A DNA stretch of 39,487 bases, taken from IMG/VR virus record IMGVR_UViG_3300020159_003235, positions 1 to 39,487 of that record; one strand, written 5' to 3'. A program made the position numbers and the translations under genes. The notes under the pieces are model-generated. The model was not told the DNA's origin. It did no database searches and saw only the letters and a list, made by a program, of their open reading frames with translations. This DNA comes from a virus. Positions 12,608 through 20,916 of this stretch are shown here, one piece after another (position 1 is the stretch's first letter; each line of letters begins with the position of its first letter).

Positions 12608-12614
12608 GTAAAAG

Positions 12615-12639
12615 AAACCCACCGAAAGGTGGGTTTTTT
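12615..12639. terminator. Bidirectional intrinsic terminator between convergent genes
   Basis: AAACCCACC (12615-12623) pairs with GGTGGGTTT (12628-12636) around a GAAA tetraloop. On the + strand it is followed by further T residues (to 12639); on the - strand by GGTGGGTTTCTTTT. It ends gp32 transcription and, from the other side, the tail operon that converges here. Confidence 0.92.
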
Positions 12640-12644
12640 ATTGG

Positions 12645-14528
12645 TTAACCGGTGGCAGGTCCAGAGGCGTAGGCTATTAGTGAATACAAACGCTTATCAT
12701 CTGTGTTGGCGTTTGAGGCCCCTGCTGCTTCATTCTGTATCGAAACGGTTTCTCTATTCACTCTATTCACTATAATAACTTCTTTTCCTCGATTAGCATT
12801 TTTCCTTATCGCAACTCTGGACAGCTGTTCTGTTGTATCACCGAATGATATGGGTTGTCCTATATTTGGAGTAACTCTCTGACCTTTCAATGATTGTTGA
12901 TATTTGTCTTCCAATCTCTTGTCGAGAATTCTCTCAAAATCCTTTGCTTTAATCTGTGTCAATTCCACATTATTTTTACCTACATCGATGTCCTTGTACT
13001 CGGGTTTTCCGCTGAGATAGCCAAATTTTCTATTCCACAAATCGGCAACGGTCATGTTTCCATCACCTCTTAGTGTAGCTTGATATATTTCGGCAGCACC
13101 GGCTGGACCTATATAATGTCCCATATATGCATAAGCACGGTTGTCAGGAACTCCTGATTTTCTCATCTGCTCACGATTTTGTTTTTGTAACAAATCGTTT
13201 AGTCTTTCCTGAACTTCAGGCGTGAATTTAGTGTTCATACTTAAACCTAAATCATTCACAAGACCACCACCTTTAGGTCCACCGAATAGTGTCGAAGGCA
13301 TGAATCCGTATTTACCCAATCCACCGGAATTGGCACTAGCCGATTGTCTATATGCTTGAAATTGTTGTACTTCAGATAGAGTCATATCAGTAAGTTTTTT
13401 ACCGGAAAACTGTTCAGCTGTTTTCAGCGTCTCACCTCTTTCTCCCACTTTTGTATTGTATATGACGCCACTATCGTTAACTCTATCACCAAAGGTTATA
13501 TCATAATTTCCACCTGATTCTGCACCACCTATAGCTTCATTGAGATTGAAACCCCTTGATGTAGAACGTCCTGGACTAGTAGAACGACCCAATGAAGGAG
13601 TGCCTGTACCAGTATCAGTTTTTGGTGTAATTACTGGCAATGTCGAAGCTTCGGCCGCTGGAAAAACATTAGTAGCAGCTTCAGCTAATTTTCCTTTGAA
13701 TTCAGACACCGTTTCCTCATACTTCTTTAGGGGGCCTGTTCCATCAACTATGTAATCATATATCGATTTAAAAGTGAAATCCTTTGACAATGTGTCTATC
13801 ATTCCATCAGTCTGTGATTCCAGTTTACCTATAAGTTGCAACCTTTCTTTGTCGAAATCTATAAAAGCCTTTTCTTTAAAATCTAGGAAATTATTTTTGA
13901 ACGAGTCGAATTTTTCATCCAGATCGTCATATATTTCTTTTACTATAGATTTTTCTTTATTTTTTATGAAGTCTAAAAGTAGATAGGAAACTCCTACAGT
14001 ACCAATCAATCCAATCATTTTTATCCAACTGAACGATGACTTTTTTGATTTATTGTTTACTCTGGTGGATTTTTTAGATTCGGATTTAAATTTTGACTCA
14101 TAAGATTTTTCCATCTCCGAAGTTTTCTTATAATACATATCTGTCTTTTCGGCAGCAGCGGGAGAAACCAGTCTCACCAATTTACCGACATTTTTTCTAG
14201 AGACATTGATATCTCTAGCAATTTCTGAAAAATACATAGAATTTTTGGCAAATATTTGCGTATTTTTTTCTATGTTTTCCACTTGTACATTTTTTGTTTT
14301 TACATCGAGCCAACTCGGTGCACCAGTGTTATTAAATTTTTGTGGTGTGGAGTCAGACTTATAAGCTTTTAGTGACGGAAATAAAGCTGTTAGAATTCCA
14401 GTCTGGTTGAATATTCGACGGGGATCGATAGTCTCTTTTATTTTGTCTTTAAGACTGCCGAATAAAGCTCCGGTTCTACTTTGACCAGACGATCTTCTAC
14501 GTGAAACGATTTCACTTAATTTAGACAT
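12645..14528 (-). CDS. Tail/hub structural protein with lytic transglycosylase-like domain
   Basis: A 627-residue protein, last gene of the leftward tail operon. Residues 1-155 repeat the N-terminal module of the gene before it (SGQSRTGALFGSLKDK, FNQTGILTALFPSLKAYK). One membrane-like segment lies at about 167-188, then an acidic helical region. From about 327 a lysozyme-like domain appears: GFNLNEAIGGAESGG with the candidate catalytic glutamate E337, then GKYGFMPSTL near residue 403, typical of lytic transglycosylases and muramidases, and AYAYMGHYIGPAGAAEIY. It probably cuts peptidoglycan during DNA injection, a job done in T4 by the lysozyme domain of gp5, which is missing from the gp5-like protein here. 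It lies immediately next to its paralogue (stop and start abut). Confidence 0.75.
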   Translation of the reverse strand: MSKLSEIVSRRRSSGQSRTGALFGSLKDKIKETIDPRRIFNQTGILTALFPSLKAYKSDSTPQKFNNTGAPSWLDVKTKNVQVENIEKNTQIFAKNSMYFSEIARDINVSRKNVGKLVRLVSPAAAEKTDMYYKKTSEMEKSYESKFKSESKKSTRVNNKSKKSSFSWIKMIGLIGTVGVSYLLLDFIKNKEKSIVKEIYDDLDEKFDSFKNNFLDFKEKAFIDFDKERLQLIGKLESQTDGMIDTLSKDFTFKSIYDYIVDGTGPLKKYEETVSEFKGKLAEAATNVFPAAEASTLPVITPKTDTGTGTPSLGRSTSPGRSTSRGFNLNEAIGGAESGGNYDITFGDRVNDSGVIYNTKVGERGETLKTAEQFSGKKLTDMTLSEVQQFQAYRQSASANSGGLGKYGFMPSTLFGGPKGGGLVNDLGLSMNTKFTPEVQERLNDLLQKQNREQMRKSGVPDNRAYAYMGHYIGPAGAAEIYQATLRGDGNMTVADLWNRKFGYLSGKPEYKDIDVGKNNVELTQIKAKDFERILDKRLEDKYQQSLKGQRVTPNIGQPISFGDTTEQLSRVAIRKNANRGKEVIIVNRVNRETVSIQNEAAGASNANTDDKRLYSLIAYASGPATG

Positions 14529-16133
14529 TTAGGTCCATGCTCCTGCTTTACCAGTGTATGCGGGAAGATCGGGAAGATCGCGATTCATAACGTCCGGAAG
14601 AGGTTGACGAGTTCCACCTCCACCAGTAGATGAGTTTTCTTGCGTAGGTAAATTTACGCTTTGTATATTTGTATTTACACTTTCATCAGACAGACTTTGA
14701 AATTCTTCAAATCCTGAATTGAGTAGAGATCCCGAATTATTTTCTCGTAGTGTGGTAACAGGGGCTCTAGGTGCATCTGTTACCACACCACTAGTGGTAT
14801 AGTCCACAAACGGTTCAGCTTTTAATGCGAGCTTGCCATCTATAGATTTATTATATGCCTTTCCAGCTTCATTGACTTGCACACCCGGACTCATTTGTTC
14901 ACCGACCGGGTCTGCTTTCATTAATGGATTTATTAATCTTTCTTCAACTTCTCCAAGACTTTCAACAGCACCAGCACGAAGCCATTCATCGATAGTCTCA
15001 CTGTCTGCCCCATATTTGTCATATAATTCTTTATCGTTTAAATAAAATCTATTTCCTTTTTTAAACGATAACTGACTACGCATAACACCCACAAAATCCT
15101 GAAACTCTTTCTGTCCAGTTTGACCGGCGTAGGATTCTCGCATGAATCTTTCTTCTTTTGTCTTATGACCTTTGGCTCTCAACTCATTGTATATTGTACT
15201 TTCGTCTTCATTCATTTCACCAGATAATTTTTTTCGATGCAGTTCATTGAATAAAAACGATTCTTTTTCTTTATTTAACAGACGTTTTCTGAAAAATTCT
15301 GCCAAAACAAGTAGGGCTAATGCTGCCAATACAACTTTACTGGAAATTACTGCTTTAATTATTGTTGCCAATCCTCCAGCACCCATCAAAGAAAAAACTT
15401 TACCTAAAGATTTTAATAATTTTCCAATAGAAGTTTTGAATAAACCAAACAATGAGGTGATTACTGTTGTCAATACAACTTTTAAAGTGGTAAATAAACT
15501 AGTGACTAGTCCTTGTAGTAAGGTGAAGAGTGTGCTGAATATTTTACCTATTGTTGTTGTAACAGCTTTAATTAAACCACCCACTATTGACAACAGACTA
15601 CCTAGAAATCCTTTAGATTTCTCCTCTTCATCGGAAAGGGTAGTATTTGGACCAGTTAGTTTAGGTCGTGTTTTAAATTTACTTTCGTATTCCTTTTCCC
15701 TCTCTGAACTCTTCTTGAAAAAGTTGTCAGCCTTTGTTTCAGGTTTTAATCCAACAACTTTGACCAGTTTCGAAATGTTCTGTCGCATGACATTAACATC
15801 CCTAGATAATCCAGGTAAAGCCATGGAGTTCACAGCGGATATTCTTGTATTCTTTTCGACAACGGAAAGATCCATTCCTCCATTCATCGACTGTGGTGAG
15901 TTTGATAACTCCGCAGTTCGTCTCTGAATCAATTTACCAGTTTCTTCACCGACACCTTTTGCTTTATAAGCTTTAAGTGAAGGAAAAAGAGCGGTGAGAA
16001 TTCCACTTTGATTGAACAATTGACGAGGATCAATCTTTTCTTTCAACTTATCTTTTAGACTGCCAAAGAAAGAACCGGTCCTACTTTGACCGGACTTTCT
16101 TTTCGATCTGATTACATCTGCCAACGTTGCCAT
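14529..16133 (-). CDS. Tape-measure-like tail protein with long hydrophobic region
   Basis: A 534-residue protein placed just after gp26 and its frameshift-type extension, the usual position of a tape measure protein. Residues 1-155 form a module shared with the next gene (SGQSRTGSFFGSLKDKLKE, FNQSGILTALFPSLKAYK, KNTRISAVNSM). Residues 176-282 are strongly hydrophobic with many small residues (LGSLLSIVGGLIKAVTTTIG onward), a pattern of tape measure proteins that form a channel in the host membrane. The C-terminal part is rich in proline, serine and glycine. The start is the ATG at 16133, touching the preceding stop. The T4 counterpart would be gp29 (590 residues), but no direct similarity is claimed. 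Confidence 0.6.
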   Translation of the reverse strand: MATLADVIRSKRKSGQSRTGSFFGSLKDKLKEKIDPRQLFNQSGILTALFPSLKAYKAKGVGEETGKLIQRRTAELSNSPQSMNGGMDLSVVEKNTRISAVNSMALPGLSRDVNVMRQNISKLVKVVGLKPETKADNFFKKSSEREKEYESKFKTRPKLTGPNTTLSDEEEKSKGFLGSLLSIVGGLIKAVTTTIGKIFSTLFTLLQGLVTSLFTTLKVVLTTVITSLFGLFKTSIGKLLKSLGKVFSLMGAGGLATIIKAVISSKVVLAALALLVLAEFFRKRLLNKEKESFLFNELHRKKLSGEMNEDESTIYNELRAKGHKTKEERFMRESYAGQTGQKEFQDFVGVMRSQLSFKKGNRFYLNDKELYDKYGADSETIDEWLRAGAVESLGEVEERLINPLMKADPVGEQMSPGVQVNEAGKAYNKSIDGKLALKAEPFVDYTTSGVVTDAPRAPVTTLRENNSGSLLNSGFEEFQSLSDESVNTNIQSVNLPTQENSSTGGGGTRQPLPDVMNRDLPDLPAYTGKAGAWT

Positions 16134-16274
16134 TTATTTTCTCTGTTGTTGTAACGCTTTCATTCTTTCAGTTTCTTCTTCAAGATATTTCAACAATAAA
16201 TTGACGTAAATATCTCTTTCCCAAGGTAACATGTTATCCAATTCTGTCAAACTATATTTGTGATGTTGCATCAT
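16134..16274 (-). CDS. Small -1 frame extension after gp26 (tail assembly chaperone type)
   Basis: A frame open without stop from the gp26 slippery site down to a TAA at 16136-16134. The last 46 residues, from ATG ATG at 16274, read MMQHHKYSLTELDNMLPWER and then a helical, charged end. The segment YSLTELDNMLPWERDIYVNLLLKYLEEE resembles the T part of G/GT-type tail chaperones, where LPWER-like motifs are common. It is either made as a gp26 fusion by -1 frameshift at 16328-16334 (about 64 extra residues) or as a separate small protein. It lies right before the tape-measure-like gene, the normal place for such chaperones. Confidence 0.7.
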   Translation of the reverse strand: MMQHHKYSLTELDNMLPWERDIYVNLLLKYLEEETERMKALQQQRK

Positions 16275-16321
16275 TGCAAAATTAGTCTGATAGTAGTTAC
16301 CTAAATTATCATGACTAAAAA

Positions 16322-17056
16322 TTACACGAAAAAACTTTGTATGCCTTCTAAAGTAATATTTTCGTTATACCCACATTTATTACATTTAAACTCTAAATCT
16401 TTTTTGACTTTTGGTAAAGTATCGAAAAATACTTTTACTTTTTCCAACTCTTTTGATTGTAAGGAATCCAAAAATTCTATCAATTCTTCACGACTAGAAT
16501 CTTTCGCATAATAAAGACTGTCTTCATCGTAGATATAATCGATACAATCCACAATTAGATCGATGATCATGTCAAATTCGTCACCGGAAGTTTCGTTACC
16601 TAAAAATTTCATATTAGGATACTTCATGACGATGCCTAATTTATCGGTCAATTGTATTTTATTGGAATGATTCTCATCGATTGATGGTTGAATCTCTAAT
16701 AAATTGACTTGCATCTCTACGACATTATTACATTTATGTGATTCACCACTTTCTTCTTTGATGTCATTGTTACATTTGTAACTGAGATCGACAACTTCTC
16801 CTATTGACCTGGCTCGTAGGTTGAGAAACAGAAATTCGATATCAAACATCGGCAACATCTCAACATCAATCTCATCAAGAATACAATTATTTAAAACTTG
16901 TATAACTGTACTGAATGCCGATTTGGAATCAACATCTTCAGCTGCCATTAAGAACAATTTTTCTTCTTTGACGGTGAATGGTCGAAATCTAATTTTTTTG
17001 CCAGTTGAAGGCAATTTCAATTCAAAGATTGGTGTGTCTATTTTAGGTAAAGCCAT
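16322..17056 (-). CDS. gp26: gp26-like baseplate hub assembly protein
   Basis: A 244-residue protein of the T4 gp26 (T4 baseplate protein) family, involved in hub assembly. The N-terminus MALPKIDTPIFELKLPSTGKKIRFRPFTVKEEKLFLMA is the family signature. CysxxCys-type pairs occur in the middle (YKCNN, HKCNN) and at the end (FKCNKCGYN), likely a zinc-binding element. T4 gp26 is 208 residues. The frame ends AGT TTT TTC GTG TAA; the T-TTT-TTC is a perfect slippery sequence in register. GGAG upstream of the ATG gives a good ribosome site. Neighbours are a gp54-like tube protein and the tape-measure-like gene. Confidence 0.85.
   Translation of the reverse strand: MALPKIDTPIFELKLPSTGKKIRFRPFTVKEEKLFLMAAEDVDSKSAFSTVIQVLNNCILDEIDVEMLPMFDIEFLFLNLRARSIGEVVDLSYKCNNDIKEESGESHKCNNVVEMQVNLLEIQPSIDENHSNKIQLTDKLGIVMKYPNMKFLGNETSGDEFDMIIDLIVDCIDYIYDEDSLYYAKDSSREELIEFLDSLQSKELEKVKVFFDTLPKVKKDLEFKCNKCGYNENITLEGIQSFFV
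16328..16334 (-). promoter_or_regulatory. Programmed -1 frameshift site T-TTT-TTC
   Basis: On the - strand the gp26 codons AGT TTT TTC contain the heptamer T-TTT-TTC in the X-XXY-YYZ register used for -1 slippage, two codons before the gp26 stop. After slippage the frame stays open for about 64 codons and ends at the start of the next gene. This matches the organisation of G/GT tail chaperones before tape measure genes. Confidence 0.65.
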
Positions 17057-17078
17057 AATTACTCCATTAATAAATTAT

Positions 17079-17810
17079 TTACGGTCTATTCAAACCGAAA
17101 TTGATAAGGTTTTCTTGGGAAGGATTAAATCCACCATTAAACACCACTCTATAACTCTGATATGCAAATGAAACATTCAGTCTCAGAAAAGCATCATCAG
17201 ACCAACTCATCGATTGTGCAGACATTCCTACTGGATAAGCATCAATCAATTCTATTTGCAGTACATTTTGAGCCTGTTCATCATATTTAAAAATCTGTAT
17301 ATTAGTCAGGTATCTAGACTTCTCACTCTTTGGAAATCTAGGATTATTGGTATCTGTAGGTAATATTGCTTGCATCCATCTGTCAAAAAATATCCTTTCT
17401 GGCATTGCTCGGGTACACAAAAATGTCATATTCATGTCCTGATATTGGGCAAGATAAGGCACTTTAAAAGTAGGTCCGTAAACCTTTGCCTCATGCGTCA
17501 GAAAAGACTTTCCAGGCAACTCAGCACCTTCACATAGGAAGGCCAACTGTCTTGATAGAGTAACATTGGATGTTCTTTGTTCCTCTGATATAGGACCCCG
17601 TCCAAGCGATTCATTAATGAAACTTGTTATAGGATCAATGAAAGAGTTTACAAGATCATTCCGAAAGTTTGTAATAGCATCCGTGACCCTATAGGTAACA
17701 TAGTTATTGATATATGTCGGTATCGGTATAACCACGGCAAAAAGACTAGACTTTGCCGGTCCGCCTAGACCTTTCATTGTCGATAAGAAATCGTTGGGTG
17801 AGAATGCCAT
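17079..17810 (-). CDS. gp54: gp54-like tail tube initiator protein
   Basis: A 243-residue protein with the tail-tube fold. Segments such as FLCEGAELPGKSFLTHEAKVYGPTFKVPYLAQYQDMNMTFLC and AMPERIFFDRWMQAIL match the tube-initiator/tube protein pattern (a CE-A-LPG loop, then a YGP...VPY strand). SAQSMSWSDDAFLRLNVSFAYQSYRV is the typical last strand. In T4, gp54 sits on gp48 and starts tube assembly; gp48 is encoded just 0.9 kb away on the other strand. It overlaps the upstream gene by one base. The gp19 tube protein has the same fold but is shorter (163 residues), so gp54 is preferred. Confidence 0.75.
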   Translation of the reverse strand: MAFSPNDFLSTMKGLGGPAKSSLFAVVIPIPTYINNYVTYRVTDAITNFRNDLVNSFIDPITSFINESLGRGPISEEQRTSNVTLSRQLAFLCEGAELPGKSFLTHEAKVYGPTFKVPYLAQYQDMNMTFLCTRAMPERIFFDRWMQAILPTDTNNPRFPKSEKSRYLTNIQIFKYDEQAQNVLQIELIDAYPVGMSAQSMSWSDDAFLRLNVSFAYQSYRVVFNGGFNPSQENLINFGLNRP

Positions 17811-18382
17811 CAGTATTTTTTCCTAGAATCTGCCCAAACTTTAGAACTTGAGCTCTTTTGAAATTGTTCAACAGGTAATAATGCAGCTATGTCCCACTCA
17901 TTCGCATCAATCTCAAGGAAACGAGACTGTACATGAGAGAAAAGATATCTCTTGACACAAGGTTGATATGACATTGAAGTTCTACTCAACAAATCATAAC
18001 TCAATTTCAACTTTGTTGTTCTATCGAATTTAGTATTTGTAGCATAATCGCTCAATGCATCCAGAAGAAAAATTCGTTGCTTTGGGTGAATATAATGCAG
18101 ATTCAACCCTAAAAAACCGTCTTGGTATCGTTCTATTGGTAAAACCAATGGGAACCTATCGTAATATTGCAACTTATCTTTCGTTTTAGGATCATAATAG
18201 AAGAAGTACATACTTCCAATAAAAGTGGAACTAGACATTCGTTGTCTATCAGCCATCAACTTTTCAGCTGAAGGATTGAGATTCTTTATCTTTGTTTCTA
18301 ACCATGATCGAGCAAGTCTGGATCTTGGTGCAAGTCCAGTTTTTCCTAGTTCTCGATTGATTCTGTCTAATAGTTGAGCCAT
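17810..18382 (-). CDS. Conserved T4-like structural-type protein, unknown role
   Basis: A 190-residue protein. The core MYFFYYDPKTKDKLQYYDRFPLVLPIE, then RYQDGFLGLNLHYIHPKQRIFLLDAL, is a pattern I recognise from T4-like cyanophages and pelagiphages next to tail genes; the role is not known to me. The N-terminus is basic (RSRLARSWLETKIK). A perfect late promoter (TATAAATA, 18388-18395) ends 5 bases before the ATG, so the expected transcription start falls on or next to the start codon. It overlaps the gp54-like gene by one base and is the first gene of the leftward late operon after gp4. Confidence 0.7.
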   Translation of the reverse strand: MAQLLDRINRELGKTGLAPRSRLARSWLETKIKNLNPSAEKLMADRQRMSSSTFIGSMYFFYYDPKTKDKLQYYDRFPLVLPIERYQDGFLGLNLHYIHPKQRIFLLDALSDYATNTKFDRTTKLKLSYDLLSRTSMSYQPCVKRYLFSHVQSRFLEIDANEWDIAALLPVEQFQKSSSSKVWADSRKKY

Positions 18383-18387
18383 ATTGT

Positions 18388-18395
18388 TATTTATA
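18388..18395 (-). promoter_or_regulatory. T4-type late promoter, near-leaderless
   Basis: TATAAATA on the - strand, an exact match to the T4 late consensus. With the element at -13 to -6 the start of transcription falls at 18382, the A of the ATG. The 15 bases ATAAATAACAATATG are identical to those before gp8 at 30218-30232. Confidence 0.75.
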
Positions 18396-18480
18396 TCAGG
18401 TAAATTTATTTCTGGAACAACATCATTACCTCAATTAACCATTGGAAGAAGCATAAGTAGTGGTGTGCTGTTTCAGAAGA

Positions 18481-18930
18481 TTATTTAATACCTAATTCTT
18501 TCTCCGTTAGTACTTTGAATTCCCAACCATGTTCATGACAGAATTCATCAGCTGCTTTCCATTTACATTGGTTTATAACATAAGTGGCAGATTCAGTGAT
18601 GTATCTTTGAGTCTTTCTTTTACGAACCGGTTGCTGAGTTTGTGCAAAAGGTTTGACTTCTATTAGGTAGGTCATTACCTTTCCATCAGATTTTTTCATC
18701 TTAACGATGAAATCAGGAAAGTATCGATGCATCTTTTGATCGATTGGATTGAAATAAGGTATTGAAATCTCTTCAGAAGCCCACCAGATAACCTGCGGGT
18801 GGTCATCGAAATACTTCATGACACGCAATTCCCAGCTGGAACGAAATATAATGTTATCTGCGTTTCCATTATATTTATTTGGATTTTTAGGTTTGAAGTA
18901 ACCTTTGTAGGTTTTATTGCCGAAACTCAT
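18481..18930 (-). CDS. gp4: gp4 head completion protein (TnsA-like nuclease fold)
   Basis: A 149-residue homologue of T4 gp4 (also called gp50/65), a head completion protein needed to finish DNA-filled heads for tail joining. The TnsA-type endonuclease residues are present: E34 (FRSSWE), D73 (YFPDF) and E91-V-K93 (LIEVKP). YKGYFKPKNPNKYNG at the N-terminus is also typical; T4 gp4 is 150 residues. The gene starts 30 bases from gp48 on the opposite strand. The 98 bases between its stop and the next leftward gene hold a late promoter and no convincing gene. Confidence 0.93.
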   Translation of the reverse strand: MSFGNKTYKGYFKPKNPNKYNGNADNIIFRSSWELRVMKYFDDHPQVIWWASEEISIPYFNPIDQKMHRYFPDFIVKMKKSDGKVMTYLIEVKPFAQTQQPVRKRKTQRYITESATYVINQCKWKAADEFCHEHGWEFKVLTEKELGIK

Positions 18931-18937
18931 ATAAATA
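18930..18937 (+). promoter_or_regulatory. T4-type late promoter for the rightward baseplate operon
   Basis: TATAAATA, an exact match to the T4 late consensus, overlapping the first base of the gp4 start codon on the other strand. The expected start at 18943 leaves an 18-base leader with TAAGGA (18949-18954) before gp48. Confidence 0.82.
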
Positions 18938-18960
18938 TATAGTCATCTTTAAGGATAGCT

Positions 18961-20265
18961 ATGTCCATTCTCTCATTTCTAGATACAGTTTACGATACTT
19001 ACCAGAATTCCCAAAGGAATAGGCCGCCTGGATCTTATAAACTGATCGATAATACTTATGATTACCGTACTTTTCGATATCCAATGGATATTGGAAATTA
19101 TGATAAAGGTCATTATATGGTCATTCATATTAACCAGCAAAAAAAGACACAATTTGGTACAGAAAAACACCCATCCGATAAACCAACAGCTATACAAAAT
19201 CTACTTGATCTTCAGGCGAAAAGAGGTCGAGTTGGTTTCGGTTCAGCTTTAACTGAGGTTACCAATAGTGTTGGTGGAAGTATCTCGAATAATGTTAATA
19301 CATATGCTAGCACTATCTCTAAGCTTTTACCAACTTCTCCAACGGTACAAACTGGAATATCAGCGATACAAACGGGAGCAAACCAAATAGGTAGTGATCT
19401 CTCCTCTTTTAACAGTGATGGGTTTGTCAGAACCATAGAAAGAACCACCGATTCGGTTGTGCTTTATATGCCAGACACTTTAAACTTTCAATATTCACAG
19501 GTATATGACGATCTGAAAGTTGGAGCCGGATTGGCGGCAGGCGGTCTGGCGGCTGGTATCTCGGTCTTTGATCAAATAAAGAAGAGTGGTATGGCGGTCG
19601 ATAAGAATGTTATTTCTCCTTTCGTATTTGCTGCACTTGAGGCTGTGGGCAGAGGAACTCTAGGAGATTTGGGACGAGCTGGAGTTTTTGCCATCAATCA
19701 GATGGTACGAAACCCAATGTTGGAGTTGATCTACAGTCAACCACAATTACGTACATTTCAATTCGATTTCAAATTTTATCCGAGAGATGAAAGGGAAGCT
19801 TTAGAAGTACAGAATATTATTGAGAGACTTAGATTTCATCAAGCACCAGAAATTAAATCTGGTACAACTGGTTACTTTTTGATACCTCCTTCAGAATTTG
19901 ATATTAAATTTTATTATAATGGTAACATTAATCCAAACATCGACAAACTGTCTACATGTGTACTTGAACAGATAACTATCAATTATGCGCCTCAGGGATT
20001 TACTGCTTATGAGAGTGCTAACGAATTGAAACCAGGTTTGGGTAGAACTGGTATGCCTGTGGCCATCGAAATGACATTAATGTTTAAAGAAACACAGATT
20101 ATGACGAAGGACAGTTATAGATTTAATACAATAAATGGATCGACCTCTAGAGAATTTTCGAGTCCTGAAGACTTTGATGGACAATATGTAGAGACTCCTG
20201 AAGAAACTGATAGATTATTATCATCTTTGACTGCACTCGATCCACAACCTGGCGGTCCACCGTAA
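18961..20265 (+). CDS. gp48: gp48-like baseplate tail tube cap
   Basis: A 434-residue protein related to T4 gp48, the baseplate protein on which the tail tube is built. VVLYMPDTLNFQYSQVYDD matches the T4 signature VLYLPDN. The later LIYSQPQLRTFQFDFKFYPRDEREALEVQNIIERLRFHQAPE and LEQITINYAPQGFTAYESANELKPG are tube-fold segments, and GMPVAIEMTLMFKETQIMTK is the final strand. T4 gp48 is 364 residues, so it is somewhat longer. The middle is rich in glycine, alanine and serine and is possibly membrane-like (AGLAAGGLAAGISVF). It starts behind a perfect late promoter. Confidence 0.85.
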   Translation: MSILSFLDTVYDTYQNSQRNRPPGSYKLIDNTYDYRTFRYPMDIGNYDKGHYMVIHINQQKKTQFGTEKHPSDKPTAIQNLLDLQAKRGRVGFGSALTEVTNSVGGSISNNVNTYASTISKLLPTSPTVQTGISAIQTGANQIGSDLSSFNSDGFVRTIERTTDSVVLYMPDTLNFQYSQVYDDLKVGAGLAAGGLAAGISVFDQIKKSGMAVDKNVISPFVFAALEAVGRGTLGDLGRAGVFAINQMVRNPMLELIYSQPQLRTFQFDFKFYPRDEREALEVQNIIERLRFHQAPEIKSGTTGYFLIPPSEFDIKFYYNGNINPNIDKLSTCVLEQITINYAPQGFTAYESANELKPGLGRTGMPVAIEMTLMFKETQIMTKDSYRFNTINGSTSREFSSPEDFDGQYVETPEETDRLLSSLTALDPQPGGPP

Positions 20266-20277
20266 AGGAAAAATAAA

Positions 20278-20916
20278 ATGATAAAATATTTTCAAACATT
20301 ACCTAAAGAATTTTATGTTTCCGATGACGGAGCTACATCGGTAGATATCGTTACTAATATAACAAGTTTAGTTTCTATTAACGATGATCTTAAAAATAAT
20401 GGTGTTGTTTTTTATGATTATCTTGTGGAAGATGGCGATACACCAGAAATACTTGCACATAAATTTTATGGAAATTCAAATAGACATTGGATTGTTTTGA
20501 TGTTGAACGATATTGTGCATCCTCAGTTTGATTGGCCACTTAGTACAAATTCTCTTGAACTCTATATCGACAAAAAATATGAGGCACAAGCTAATAACAC
20601 TATGAGTGGATTACAATGGGCAAAAACTAATACAAAAACACATTATAAGATTGTTCGTAAGAAATATTTGAATACAAATTCGGTCGATGTTTCATACATT
20701 GAAATTACCTCGAATACTTTTGCCAATACAACTTATGTTAAAAATGAATACACACTGAAAAATGGTAATAGAATTGATATAGAATCTAATGCAACATATA
20801 TCACATATTACACCCACGAAGTTTCACAGAATGACAAGAAACGAAGAATAAAAATGTTAAAACCTGATTATGTCGAAATGATTGAAAATGAATTACAGGA
20901 TAAATTTACAGTATGA
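20278..20916 (+). CDS. gp53: gp53 baseplate wedge protein
   Basis: A 212-residue homologue of T4 gp53 (196 residues), which joins the wedges around the hub. DLKNNGVVFYDYLVEDGDTPEILAHKFYGNSNRHWIVLMLNDIVHPQFDWPLS is the family core and has a LysM-like look. The start ATG lies 12 bases after gp48, with AAAGGAAA before it, and the end overlaps the next gene by 4 bases (ATGA). Confidence 0.92.
   Translation: MIKYFQTLPKEFYVSDDGATSVDIVTNITSLVSINDDLKNNGVVFYDYLVEDGDTPEILAHKFYGNSNRHWIVLMLNDIVHPQFDWPLSTNSLELYIDKKYEAQANNTMSGLQWAKTNTKTHYKIVRKKYLNTNSVDVSYIEITSNTFANTTYVKNEYTLKNGNRIDIESNATYITYYTHEVSQNDKKRRIKMLKPDYVEMIENELQDKFTV

Noticed and set aside
14562-14582. Short tandem repeat GGGAAGATC within the tape-measure-like gene
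   Set aside because: It encodes a repeated DLP in a proline-rich C-terminal tail and is only two units long. It is not a separate element.
15172-15927. 251-residue + strand frame inside the tape-measure-like gene
   Set aside because: It is the antisense of a well-formed gene with a recognised duplicated module and has no ribosome site. Its hydrophobic composition mirrors the codons of the real gene.
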